Source: Gemmatimonadota bacterium (lineage in GTDB: Bacteria; Gemmatimonadota; Gemmatimonadetes; Gemmatimonadales; Gemmatimonadaceae). From it: DNA of 17,032 nt. Where the stretch lies: NCBI GenBank assembly GCA_947475795.1, contig CANJOX010000022.1:1-17032 (forward strand). The letters are read 5' to 3'. Below are positions 1 to 7,310 of this stretch, in pieces (the first letter of the stretch is position 1; every line of letters starts with the position of its first letter). The notes under the pieces were generated by a model. That model made no database searches. It was not told where the DNA came from and saw only the letters and a list, made by a program, of their open reading frames with translations. Both the position numbers and the translations under genes were made by a program.

Positions 1-69
1 CGCGTTCTGCGTTGACGGCGCGCTCCTCGGTCGTTCATTTCACATCTTCGTTTCCTGCTACCAGCCCCC

Positions 70-336
70 ATGTCCGTCATCGTCCCCGCCATTCTCCACG
101 TCACCGACGCGCGTGTCGTCTCCGCCTACCGACTCTGGCTCCGCTTCAATGACGGCGCCGAGGGTGTCGCCGACCTGCGTGATGATCTCGACGCGCCCGT
201 GTTCGAGCCGCTCAAGGATCCGGCGCACTTCGCCGCCGGTCAGCTCGACCCGATGCTGCACACGGTCGTCTGGCCCTGTGGCGCCGACTTCGCGCCTGAA
301 TTCCTGCGCTCGCGTATCACCACCGCGAGCGCCTAA
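70..336 (+). CDS. DUF2442 domain protein, small
   Basis: An 88-residue protein with the shape of the DUF2442 family: a short N-terminal strand region, a central phrase 'YRLWLRFNDGAEGVADL' (sensing or structural strand pair), then 'FEPLKDPAHFAAGQLD' and a C-terminal 'VVWPCGADFAPEFL', the W-x-x-G-x-D-x-x-P-x-x-L ending typical of the family. The biochemical role of DUF2442 is not established. From general knowledge, members are small, often sit next to a DUF4160 gene, and have been suggested to belong to toxin-antitoxin-like pairs. The 69 bases upstream hold no recognisable gene; one frame ends in a stop at 13-15 and could be the tail of an upstream gene, but this cannot be decided here. The ATG at 70 has no clear ribosome binding site. 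The gene converges on the S9 peptidase gene with a 24-bp gap and no evident terminator. Confidence 0.75.
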   Translation: MSVIVPAILHVTDARVVSAYRLWLRFNDGAEGVADLRDDLDAPVFEPLKDPAHFAAGQLDPMLHTVVWPCGADFAPEFLRSRITTASA

Positions 337-360
337 CGCACCACGCGGCCTGGCGCGCCC

Positions 361-2373
361 CTACTGCGTCACTCCCATCAAGTACTTCGCGTACCATCCC
401 ACATACCGGTCATACCGGTCCTTCACGAAACTCGGTCGTGAGATCCCGTGGAACTGCCCGGGATACACGATCATCTGCGTCGGCACGCCGAGTGACTTGA
501 GCGCCTGATACATCTGCTCGCCGCCGGCGATGGGGACGTTGAAGTCCTTCTCGCCACCGAGGAACATCGTGGGCGTGGTGATGCGGTCGGCGTGCCAGAA
601 GGGGTACGACAGCTTCTCCCACAGCTTCGGATTCTTCCACGGCGCGCCGAGTTCGTTTTCGTACTGGTAGATGTACTGGTCGCTGCCGTACATCGTGGTT
701 TGCAGCGCACTGCCGGCACCGCTGGTGGCGGCTTTGAAGCGTGAGGTGGTCGCGATGGTGTAGTCGGTGAGAATGCCGCCGTAGCTCCAGCCGCCGATGC
801 CCATGCGGGTGGTGTCCACGATGCCCATGGCGATCACGTGATCCACGCCGGCCATGAGATCTTGCACTTCCTTGTTCCCCCAGTCGGCGAAGATGGCCTT
901 CTTCCACGCCTGCCCACGTCCCGAGCTGCCGCGATAGTTCACCGCCAGCACGAGGTAGCCGTTCGCGGCGAACAGCTCACGCTCGAAGGAGAACGCGTGC
1001 TGGTCCTGGCCGTTCGGACCGCCGTGAATACGCAGCATGAGCGGATACTTCTTGCTCGCGTCGAAGCCGGCCGGCTTCACCAGCAACGCACCCACGGTGA
1101 GGCCGTCCTTGTTCTTGAACTGCACGTCGTCGGTGGTGCCCAGCGACAACGCGGTGAAGATCGAGTCGTTCACATGTGTGAGGGCGCGCAGCGTGCCGTT
1201 CTCGAAGGCGTACACTTCGCCCGAGCGCGTCGCGGTGGCGGTGTTCAACACCACACGCCCCGTGGACGACGCATCGTACGACGAGACCGCACGGCGTCCC
1301 TCGAGGAGACGCGTGACGGTGCCGCCGGCGGCAGGGACGGTCGCCAGATGCACGGCACGGTCGTCGCCCAGCAGGAACCGCAGCGTCGTGCCATCGGCAG
1401 TCCACGTGAGCGCACTCACATCGCGGTCCAACGACGTCGCCATCAGACGCGCCGGTCCACCGGCACTCGGCACCACCGCGATCGTGTTCTGCGTGTACGC
1501 CGACAGCTGCGGCTCACTCCCCTGCAGATAGGCGATGAACTGCCCATCGGGGCTCCACACGGGGTTGGCGTCGGGGCCGCTCCACGTGGTGAGTTTCACC
1601 GGCGTGGCGCCCGGCGCCGCGTCAACCACGTAGAGATCGGAATTGTTGGCCCGATCGGGGTCGGTGCCGCTGCGCTCACTCACGAACGCGAGGCGCTTGC
1701 CGTCGGGGGACCACCGCACCGACTGATCGTCGAAGTCGCCGGTCGTGATCTGCACGGCCTTTTTCGTCGCCACGTCCACGATGTACACGTGATCGCGGAG
1801 ACGATCGAGATAGCCGGTGTTGTCGCGCTTGAAGGCGTAGCGGTCGAGCACGATCGGCTTCGGATTCTTCGTCTTCAGCGAATCGGGCTTGGACTCCTCG
1901 GGGTCGGGGTCGTGCGACACCACGGCCAGTCGGGTGCCGTCGGGCGACCACTCGTATTCGCCCACCCCGCCCTTCAGATCAGTCAAGCGCACCGCGTCAC
2001 CGCCGGCCCGATCCAGCAGCCACACCTGTCCCCCCTTCGACTCGTAGCGTCCCGACACGAAGCTGAGATAGCGATTGTCGGGGCTCCACCGCGGATTGCT
2101 TTCCCCTTCCGGGGAGCTCGTCATGCGGATGGTGCGGGTGCCCTCGTAGTTCACCATCCAGACGTCGCTGTCGCTCTTGTCTTTCGCCGAGTCGACGGTG
2201 GTGACGGTGTAGGCGATCCAGGCGCCGTCGGGCGAAAGTCGCCCCGCGCCGACGTCACGCAGGCGATAGATGTCGGCGCTGCGGATGGGGCGGGGGGACT
2301 GGGCGGCGGCGGCGGAAGCGGAGGCGGCGGACGCGGAGGCCGCGAGGAGGGCGAGCAGGAAACGAAAACGCAT
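361..2373 (-). CDS. S9 family prolyl oligopeptidase-type peptidase, exported
   Basis: A 670-residue serine peptidase of family S9 (acylaminoacyl peptidase/DPP4-like). Residues 1-24 form a Sec signal peptide (arginine n-region, hydrophobic Leu/Ala core, AAAA-Q end), so the enzyme should act in the periplasm or be secreted. Residues about 30-340 form a beta-propeller with at least six PD40-type repeats recognisable by W/L-S-P-D-G cores ('RLSPDGAWIAY', 'RWSPDNRYLSF', 'EWSPDGTRLAV', 'RWSPDGKRLAF', 'VWSPDGQFIAY', 'TWTADGTTLRF'). The alpha/beta-hydrolase domain follows from about 410: oxyanion-type HGG at 450-452, nucleophile Ser530 in GGWSYGG, Asp610 in GGEKDFNVP, and His642 in YPGQFHG. All three catalytic residues are present and the length is normal. 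The expected activity is cleavage of short peptides, possibly peptide scavenging. The ATG at 2373 begins directly at the signal peptide; no Shine-Dalgarno is visible. A heptamer repeat array lies 50 bp upstream. Confidence 0.94.
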   Translation of the reverse strand: MRFRFLLALLAASASAASASAAAAQSPRPIRSADIYRLRDVGAGRLSPDGAWIAYTVTTVDSAKDKSDSDVWMVNYEGTRTIRMTSSPEGESNPRWSPDNRYLSFVSGRYESKGGQVWLLDRAGGDAVRLTDLKGGVGEYEWSPDGTRLAVVSHDPDPEESKPDSLKTKNPKPIVLDRYAFKRDNTGYLDRLRDHVYIVDVATKKAVQITTGDFDDQSVRWSPDGKRLAFVSERSGTDPDRANNSDLYVVDAAPGATPVKLTTWSGPDANPVWSPDGQFIAYLQGSEPQLSAYTQNTIAVVPSAGGPARLMATSLDRDVSALTWTADGTTLRFLLGDDRAVHLATVPAAGGTVTRLLEGRRAVSSYDASSTGRVVLNTATATRSGEVYAFENGTLRALTHVNDSIFTALSLGTTDDVQFKNKDGLTVGALLVKPAGFDASKKYPLMLRIHGGPNGQDQHAFSFERELFAANGYLVLAVNYRGSSGRGQAWKKAIFADWGNKEVQDLMAGVDHVIAMGIVDTTRMGIGGWSYGGILTDYTIATTSRFKAATSGAGSALQTTMYGSDQYIYQYENELGAPWKNPKLWEKLSYPFWHADRITTPTMFLGGEKDFNVPIAGGEQMYQALKSLGVPTQMIVYPGQFHGISRPSFVKDRYDRYVGWYAKYLMGVTQ

Positions 2374-2422
2374 GGTGGGAATGCACCGGATACGGAGTAG
2401 AACTGCGACGCGACGGAACAGC

Positions 2423-2492
2423 GGCTGTGGGCTGTGGGCTGTGGGCTGCGGGCTGCGGGCTTGAGGTGGTGGGTCGTGGGTCTTGGGTGGTG
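2423..2492. repeat. Degenerate heptanucleotide tandem array (10 units)
   Basis: Ten consecutive 7-bp units read on the + strand: three GGCTGTG, two GGCTGCG, one GGCTTGA, then GGTGGTG, GGTCGTG, GGTCTTG and GGTGGTG. The first five are nearly identical and the rest have drifted while keeping the period of 7. The array occupies most of the 141-bp gap between the sulfatase stop and the S9 peptidase start, about 50 bp upstream of that start. On the transcribed (minus) strand it reads as CCCACAG-like units. The related unit (GGCCGTG) is repeated on the minus strand in the gap at 5812-6022. Confidence 0.85.
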
Positions 2493-2514
2493 GGTTCGAC
2501 GTCTGGTGCGGCGG

Positions 2515-3951
2515 CTACTTCCGCGTGGGAAGCTGGGCACCCACCGCCGTGAGATAACTCGTCAGCTTGCCGTTCAACTCCGTTACCTTCGCCGGCAGGG
2601 TGCGCGCCAGATCGTTCCGCTCGGCCAGATCGGTCCCCAGATCGAACAGGCGCAGCGAATTGTCTTCGTAGGCGCGGATCAGCTTGTAGTTCCCCGACAG
2701 GATCGTCGACGCCGGCCCGATGGGGTCGAAGTCGTAATGCGGAAAGTGCACCACGAATTCGCTGGCCGGGCGTACCACGGTGCCGGTGCCACCGCTTGTG
2801 AGCACGGTCTTGAGACTTCCGCCTTCGATGTCGCGCACTGCGGCGCTGAGGGGACGGCCCACGAGATCGAGAATGGTGGGCACGAGATCCACGCCGCTGG
2901 CCTGCACGCGTGAACTGCTGCCGCGGGGAATACCCGGGCCGGAGATCAACAGTGGGACGCGGACACCGCCTTCCCACACCGTGCCTTTGCCCCACGTGAG
3001 CGGTGGATTGGCCGTCGCCCCCTGCTGTCCGTGATCGGACGTGAAGATCACGTAGGTGGACCCGGTAATGCCGAGCGAGTCGAGGGCGGCCTGCACCTGC
3101 CGGATGGTGTTGTCCATCTCGAGCGTGGTGGCGGCCACGCCGACGCTGTTGTCCGCCGCGCCGGCCAGCTGCGCGCGCGCCGCGGCGTAGGTGGCGGGGA
3201 GCACGTCATCGACCGCGTTACCCGCATAGTGCGACAGCTGCACGTAGAACGGCTTCCGCGCCCGCACCTGCCGCTTCATGAAGTCGATCGCGCGCGATGT
3301 GAGCCCGTAGCTCTCGGCCGGATTCGGATGCACCACGTTCAGCATGCCGCCGTTGTTCGTGGGGCCGTCGGACTCGTCGAAGCCGTACGCCGATGGATCG
3401 GTGCGCCCCACGTGCCACTTGCCGAAGTGTGCCGTGGCGTACCCCGAGGCGCGCAGCAGCGAGCCGATGGTCGGGATCGACGTGGGGAGATCGGTGATCG
3501 AAATCGGCGTGACCAGCGTGGAGTTCGGGTTCACGCCGTCGGTCTGGTCCTTCACGAACGTGATGCGCAACTGCGCCGGGCTGTGGCCGGTGAAGTACGC
3601 CGCCCGCGACGGCGTGCAGCGCGGCGACGGCGCATAGAAGTTCGTGTAGCGCATCCCCTCGGCCGCCAGCCGGTCGAGCCCCGGCGTGCGCAGCAACGGG
3701 TGCTTCGACGTGGGGAGGGCGGGATCCATCTGCACCGACGAGCTGGTCCACCCCTGCGCTTCGCCCAGAATGAAGACGACGTTGGGGACCGTGGACGGCG
3801 CCGGAGTGGGCGTCGTGACGACCGTGTCGCGCGGCGGCGTGGTGGTGCTGGATGTCGGCGCGTCGGAGCCGCCGCCGCAGGCGGCGACCGCGAGGAGGAC
3901 CACGAGGCACCGCCAGCGTGATGCGGTGCCGTGCATCGGAGGCTGCTTCAT
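2515..3951 (-). CDS. Sulfatase (arylsulfatase-like), lipoprotein
   Basis: A 478-residue type I sulfatase. A lipoprotein signal ends in the lipobox V-A-A-C with Cys25, followed by Gly-Gly-Gly-Ser-Asp and a Thr/Pro-rich linker to about residue 55, so the enzyme is probably anchored by lipid in the envelope. The sulfatase signature C-T-P-S-R is at 112-116; Cys112 would become formylglycine, and Arg116 follows. Other expected active-site residues are visible: Lys178 and His180 in GKWH, His241, Asp306-His307 in SDHG, and Lys322 in GKGTVWEGG. The usual N-terminal metal pair Asp-Asp is replaced by Glu64-Ala65 (ILGEAQGW). No formylglycine-generating enzyme or sulfate transporter is nearby, and the substrate is unknown. 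The start at 3951 is the upstream ATG; Met6 (3936) is an alternative that would also keep the signal peptide. Neither has a good ribosome binding site. Same strand as the amidohydrolase, 90 bp downstream of its stop. Confidence 0.92.
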   Translation of the reverse strand: MKQPPMHGTASRWRCLVVLLAVAACGGGSDAPTSSTTTPPRDTVVTTPTPAPSTVPNVVFILGEAQGWTSSSVQMDPALPTSKHPLLRTPGLDRLAAEGMRYTNFYAPSPRCTPSRAAYFTGHSPAQLRITFVKDQTDGVNPNSTLVTPISITDLPTSIPTIGSLLRASGYATAHFGKWHVGRTDPSAYGFDESDGPTNNGGMLNVVHPNPAESYGLTSRAIDFMKRQVRARKPFYVQLSHYAGNAVDDVLPATYAAARAQLAGAADNSVGVAATTLEMDNTIRQVQAALDSLGITGSTYVIFTSDHGQQGATANPPLTWGKGTVWEGGVRVPLLISGPGIPRGSSSRVQASGVDLVPTILDLVGRPLSAAVRDIEGGSLKTVLTSGGTGTVVRPASEFVVHFPHYDFDPIGPASTILSGNYKLIRAYEDNSLRLFDLGTDLAERNDLARTLPAKVTELNGKLTSYLTAVGAQLPTRK

Positions 3952-3997
3952 ATCGCGGCGCCCATCATGGTTCGGAGGACGAGAGGGAAGGAGGTCA

Positions 3998-4012
3998 CCG
4001 TCCGGAAGACGG
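3998..4012 (-). terminator. Short hairpin after the amidohydrolase gene (weak terminator candidate)
   Basis: A 5-bp GC-rich stem (CCGTC/GACGG) with a 5-base loop lies about 30 bp downstream of the amidohydrolase stop in its direction of transcription. A pyrimidine-rich but not T-rich stretch follows. The stem is short and no proper U-tract is present, so this may only be incidental secondary structure. Confidence 0.22.
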
Positions 4013-4041
4013 AGGCTGCACGCGGGTGTTAAGGCCGCACC

Positions 4042-5811
4042 CTACCAAGCGGTCCCGTTGGCCCGGTACACCACCTTGCCGTTGAAGACCGTCATGAGAC
4101 ACTTCGCGTCCTTGATCGCCGCCGTCGGAACCGTGTAAAAATCGCGGTCCCACACGGCGAGATCCGCATATTTCCCCACCTCGATCGACCCGATCTTGGT
4201 ATCGAGAAACATCTGCCGCGCGGCCCAGATCGTGACCGCGCGCAGCGCCGTCTGCACGTTCACCGACTCCGCCGTGCCGAATGGCGTGGCGCCGTAGGTC
4301 CCCAGCAGGGTCTCGCGCGCGACGGCCGACCAGATGCCATACCGCGCGGCAAACGGCGTGACGCCGAAGTCGGAGCCGTTCGCCCACGTCATGCCGTTCT
4401 TGCGGTAGGTGTTGAACGGGTTGAGACGCAGGGCCCGCTTCTCACCGAAGTTGCCGGCGTAGCTGTCGCCCAGCCACCAGTTGAACGAGGCCGACGGTTC
4501 GGGATACCCCGCGTCCATCTCGCGCTGCAGCTTGGCCATCACGGCGATCGCGTGATCGCTCGGGATGTTGGCGTGGATGATGCCATGCCGCAGGCCGCGC
4601 TTCGGATTCTCGCGCATGGCCTGGTCGTAGCTGTCCATCACCCAGTCGATGCCACGGTCGCCGATCGAGTGCACCGACACGTGCATCCCGGCGTCGTGAT
4701 ACTGGCGAATCAGCAGCCGGATCGTGTCGGCGTTCGACGTGGGATACCCGCGGTTGCCGCGATCCACGTCGCGATACCCCATGTTCCAGTCGTCGTACAG
4801 CCACGCCGTGCGTGCGCCGCCGGAGCCGTCGATGTAGAGCTTCACGCCACCGGAGATGAGCCGGTCGTCGCCGGTGCTCTCGTACGGCCGGCTCGTCGCC
4901 GCATGCTCGGCGATCACGCGCGTCGCCCCCTCCACCGAGCGCCCGCCGCTCCAGAGTGCGAAGATGCGCACGGTGAGCGAGTCGTCGGCCATGATCTTCC
5001 GGTACAGCTCCCACGTCTGCGACGAAATGCCGGGGTCCTTGCCGCCCGTCATCCCCTCGGCGTTGAACGCCTTCACCATTTCACGAATGCCGCGCTCCGT
5101 CTGCGCCACCGTGCGCGGCGGAATGAGACGCCGCACCAACGACTGCGCGCCTTCCTTCAGCACACCCGTGGGTGATCCGTCGGGGGTGCGATCGATCGTG
5201 CCGGCCGGCGGATCGGGGGTGGTGTTCGTGATGCCCGCGAGGCGCAACGCGACGCTGTTGGCCACGCCGTAGTGTCCGGTGGTTTGCGTGAGGTATACCG
5301 GATGATCGGGCGACGCGGCATCGAGGTCCCGTGCCGTCAGCAGGCGACGTTCGGCCAGCTTGCCTTCATCCCAGCCCCGTCCTTGAATCCAGGTGCCCTT
5401 GGGCAGCGTGGCCGCTTTCGCCCGCACGGCCGCTGCCGCGTCGGCAACGCTCTTCACGTTGGGGTAGCTCAGGTCGATCACGAAAATCTGATCGGCGCCA
5501 CTACCTGAGAAATGCACATGCGCGTCGAGCAACCCGGGCGTCATCGTGCGCCCGCGCAGATCGACCCGTCGCGCGTTGGGCGCGGCCGCACGCTCTGCGT
5601 CGGCGTTCGTGCCCACCGCCACGATGCGATTCCCTGCCACCGCGACGGCCTGCGCCACGCGATCGGTGGCGTCGACGGTGAGGATGCGACCGTTCAGGTA
5701 GATCACATCGGCCGGCGGCGGCTGCATCGTGCCGGGGCGATGGATTGCGAACGCCGAGGTCGCGAGGAGGGAGAGGGAGAGGACAGAGAGGGAAAGACGG
5801 CGATCAGGCAT
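4042..5811 (-). CDS. Amidohydrolase family 3 (YtcJ-like), exported
   Basis: A 589-residue metal-dependent amidohydrolase of the YtcJ/NfdA type (amidohydrolase 3). The chosen ATG at 5811 begins a signal peptide (MPDRRLSLSVLSLSLLA, then TSAFA before the likely cleavage), implying export; most family members I know are cytoplasmic. The N-terminal beta-sandwich strand 'VIYLNGRILTVDATDRVAQA' is followed by the metal motif HVH at 98-100, 'TTGHYGVANSVAL' (His180), 'GGVKLYIDGSGGARTA' (Lys324), 'HVSVHSIGDRG' (His377, His381), 'RHGIIHAN' (His409, His413), and Asp481 in NGSDFGVTP. The C-terminal 'GSIEVGKYADLAVWDRD' closes the composite sandwich. The substrate cannot be told; family members hydrolyse amide or cyclic C-N bonds. 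The open frame continues upstream to 6015, but that part translates the heptamer array into repeated PTAHGPR-like antisense or AVGRGPW-like sense peptide and precedes the signal peptide, so it is excluded. Confidence 0.9.
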   Translation of the reverse strand: MPDRRLSLSVLSLSLLATSAFAIHRPGTMQPPPADVIYLNGRILTVDATDRVAQAVAVAGNRIVAVGTNADAERAAAPNARRVDLRGRTMTPGLLDAHVHFSGSGADQIFVIDLSYPNVKSVADAAAAVRAKAATLPKGTWIQGRGWDEGKLAERRLLTARDLDAASPDHPVYLTQTTGHYGVANSVALRLAGITNTTPDPPAGTIDRTPDGSPTGVLKEGAQSLVRRLIPPRTVAQTERGIREMVKAFNAEGMTGGKDPGISSQTWELYRKIMADDSLTVRIFALWSGGRSVEGATRVIAEHAATSRPYESTGDDRLISGGVKLYIDGSGGARTAWLYDDWNMGYRDVDRGNRGYPTSNADTIRLLIRQYHDAGMHVSVHSIGDRGIDWVMDSYDQAMRENPKRGLRHGIIHANIPSDHAIAVMAKLQREMDAGYPEPSASFNWWLGDSYAGNFGEKRALRLNPFNTYRKNGMTWANGSDFGVTPFAARYGIWSAVARETLLGTYGATPFGTAESVNVQTALRAVTIWAARQMFLDTKIGSIEVGKYADLAVWDRDFYTVPTAAIKDAKCLMTVFNGKVVYRANGTAW

Positions 5812-5819
5812 GGGGCAGG

Positions 5820-6015
5820 GTTGGGCTGTGGGTTCTCGAGGCTTGGGGCTTGGGGCTATCGGCTGTCTGCCGTGGGCCATGCGCCCTGGGCCGTGGGGCA
5901 ACCGCGCTGCGCCACCCACGGGCCATGGCTCAGGGCCCACGGCCCACGGCCCACGGCCCACGGCCCACGGCCCACGGCCCACGGCCCACGGCCGACAGCC
6001 CCAAGCAAAGCCCAA
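5820..6015. repeat. Imperfect inverted repeat with 7-bp phasing filling the MFS-amidohydrolase gap
   Basis: Nearly the whole 211-bp gap between the MFS stop and the amidohydrolase start is built of units about 7 bp long, in GGGCYRT-like orientation on the left and GGCCCAC-like on the right. Left segment 5849-5878 is the reverse complement of 5983-6005 except for one A/G change and one extra 7-bp unit on the left. A second pair lies nearer the centre, around 5883-5898 and 5913-5936, also differing by about one unit. In the polycistronic mRNA this would fold into a long GC-rich hairpin with bulges in multiples of seven. Possible roles are an intercistronic terminator, mRNA stabiliser or protein-binding array; none is proven. 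Confidence 0.75.
5934..5989. repeat. Perfect heptanucleotide tandem array, (GGCCCAC)8
   Basis: Eight identical, uninterrupted copies of GGCCCAC on the + strand (GGCCGTG in circular permutation on the minus strand), followed by one degenerate copy GGCCGAC. The perfect identity suggests recent expansion or active copy-number change. It forms the core of the right arm of the larger inverted repeat. It lies between the MFS stop and the amidohydrolase start, about 120 bp upstream of the latter. There are no spacers, so it is not a CRISPR array. Confidence 0.95.
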
Positions 6016-6022
6016 AGCGCTG

Positions 6023-7270
6023 TTACGAAGCCTTCACCGCCCGAGGGGCATATAACTCCATATCCCGCCCCATCAACAGCGTCGCCATCACCAGAGTCGC
6101 GCTGATCCAGAACGGGCTCTGCTGCCCAAACGTATCGAACGCAAACCCGAGGGCGATCGGGAAGCCGACGCGCGTGATGCCGCCGTACGTTTGCTGGACA
6201 CCCATGTACAACCCGCGCTCCGATCCCGCGACGACGCGGGAGAGCATGGCCGTGACGCAAGGGAAGGTGAACGCGGTGCCCAGCGGCAGCAGTCCCACGG
6301 CCAGTGCCAGCACCGGCAGATTGGGCGCGAACGACAGCCCGAGCAGCCCCGCGGCGAGGAACATCACGCCGTAGCGGCTCAGCCGGGCTTCGCCGAAATA
6401 GTCGACGATGCGGCCCAGGAACAGCGCGCGCACCACGACGCTGAGGACGCCGAGGTACATGAAGAAGAAGCCGATCGTATCTTTGGTCACATCGAATCGC
6501 GCGGCGAGGAACAGCGCGAGAATGGCGGTGGTGCCCTGGAAGGCCCCGATCGCGATCGCGTAGATCAGGATCAGACGCGAGGCCGGTTCGCTGGGGTGCG
6601 TGATCACGCGCATCACCGCTTCGCGCGATCCCTTGCGCACCGGCTTCGAGCCGTCGGCGTTGTCGGCGAGCGGCTTGCGGACTTCGGTGAGGTACCTCGA
6701 GGCGAAGACGATATTCAGCAGGCACAGTCCGGCCGCCATCAGCCCCGGGGTATGGGGTCCCCAGTGCTGCACCCAGCTGCCGATCACCGGGCCAATCGCG
6801 ACACCGGCGTTGGTGGCGGCCGAGAGCCACCCGAGGCTCTTGGCGCGGTCTTCCGGCCGCGTGGCATCGGCCACGTAGGCCTGAATCACGCTTACCGTGC
6901 CGCCGCCGGCACCCTGCACGATGCGTGAGAGCAGCAGCAGCCACAGCGAGTCGGCGTAGGCGAACACCACGTAGGCCAGCGCACTGGCGGCGAGACCGAC
7001 CATGAGCGCCGGGCGCCGGCCATGCTTGTCGCTGAACCGTCCCCACATGGGCGCGCTCAGGAGCTGCGCCACGCTGAACGAACTGACCAGCAGTCCCACC
7101 ACGAGGCCGCCGGCGCCCAGATCCTTCGCGTAGAAGGGGAGCAGCGGCAGGATCATCAACATGCCGAGCATGTCGATGAAGGCCGTGATCATCAACACCG
7201 TGAGCTTGCCGAACGCGCTCTTCCCGCCGTCGTTCGGATACTCGTCGGTACTCACCTCGGGTGCCGTCAT
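6023..7270 (-). CDS. MFS transporter, DHA1/TetA-like
   Basis: A 415-residue major facilitator superfamily transporter of the inner membrane. After a charged 22-residue N-terminus, the first helix reads 'MITAFIDMLGMLMILPLLP', resembling TetA-type drug:H+ antiporters. The cytoplasmic loop 2-3 motif A is 'GRFSDKHGRRPAL' at about 77-89. Motif C-like 'ATNAGVAIGPVIGSW' follows in helix 5, which points to an antiporter (exporter). The usual twelve helices fit the length, and the C-terminus is short (GRDMELYAPRAVKAS). The exported compound is unknown. The start is taken as the ATG at 7270, because the longer frame from 7345 would run into the permease gene and adds a non-conserved Arg/Pro-rich stretch. 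It lies 40 bp after the second BMP-system permease and is probably cotranscribed with it, so it may export nucleosides or nucleoside analogues; this is inferred from position only. Confidence 0.9.
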   Translation of the reverse strand: MTAPEVSTDEYPNDGGKSAFGKLTVLMITAFIDMLGMLMILPLLPFYAKDLGAGGLVVGLLVSSFSVAQLLSAPMWGRFSDKHGRRPALMVGLAASALAYVVFAYADSLWLLLLSRIVQGAGGGTVSVIQAYVADATRPEDRAKSLGWLSAATNAGVAIGPVIGSWVQHWGPHTPGLMAAGLCLLNIVFASRYLTEVRKPLADNADGSKPVRKGSREAVMRVITHPSEPASRLILIYAIAIGAFQGTTAILALFLAARFDVTKDTIGFFFMYLGVLSVVVRALFLGRIVDYFGEARLSRYGVMFLAAGLLGLSFAPNLPVLALAVGLLPLGTAFTFPCVTAMLSRVVAGSERGLYMGVQQTYGGITRVGFPIALGFAFDTFGQQSPFWISATLVMATLLMGRDMELYAPRAVKAS

Positions 7271-7310
7271 CCGTGGCGCAGCGGAATGGCCCGGATCGCG
7301 CGGCCCGTCG

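Noticed and set aside
838..2400. A 520-codon open frame on the + strand opposite the S9 peptidase
   Set aside because: Its Arg/His/Gly-rich translation has no domain, and it is the mirror of a strongly supported gene; such shadows are common in GC-rich DNA.
3031..3921. A 296-codon + strand frame opposite the sulfatase
   Set aside because: Arg-rich, without motifs, and complementary to the sulfatase core; a shadow frame.
2423..5989. CRISPR array from the tandem repeats
   Set aside because: The units are 7 bp with no spacers and no cas gene is present.
5812..6015. N-terminal extension of the amidohydrolase reading through the heptamer array (68 extra codons)
   Set aside because: It translates low-complexity repeat DNA, precedes a clear signal peptide starting at 5811, and would bury that signal inside the protein.
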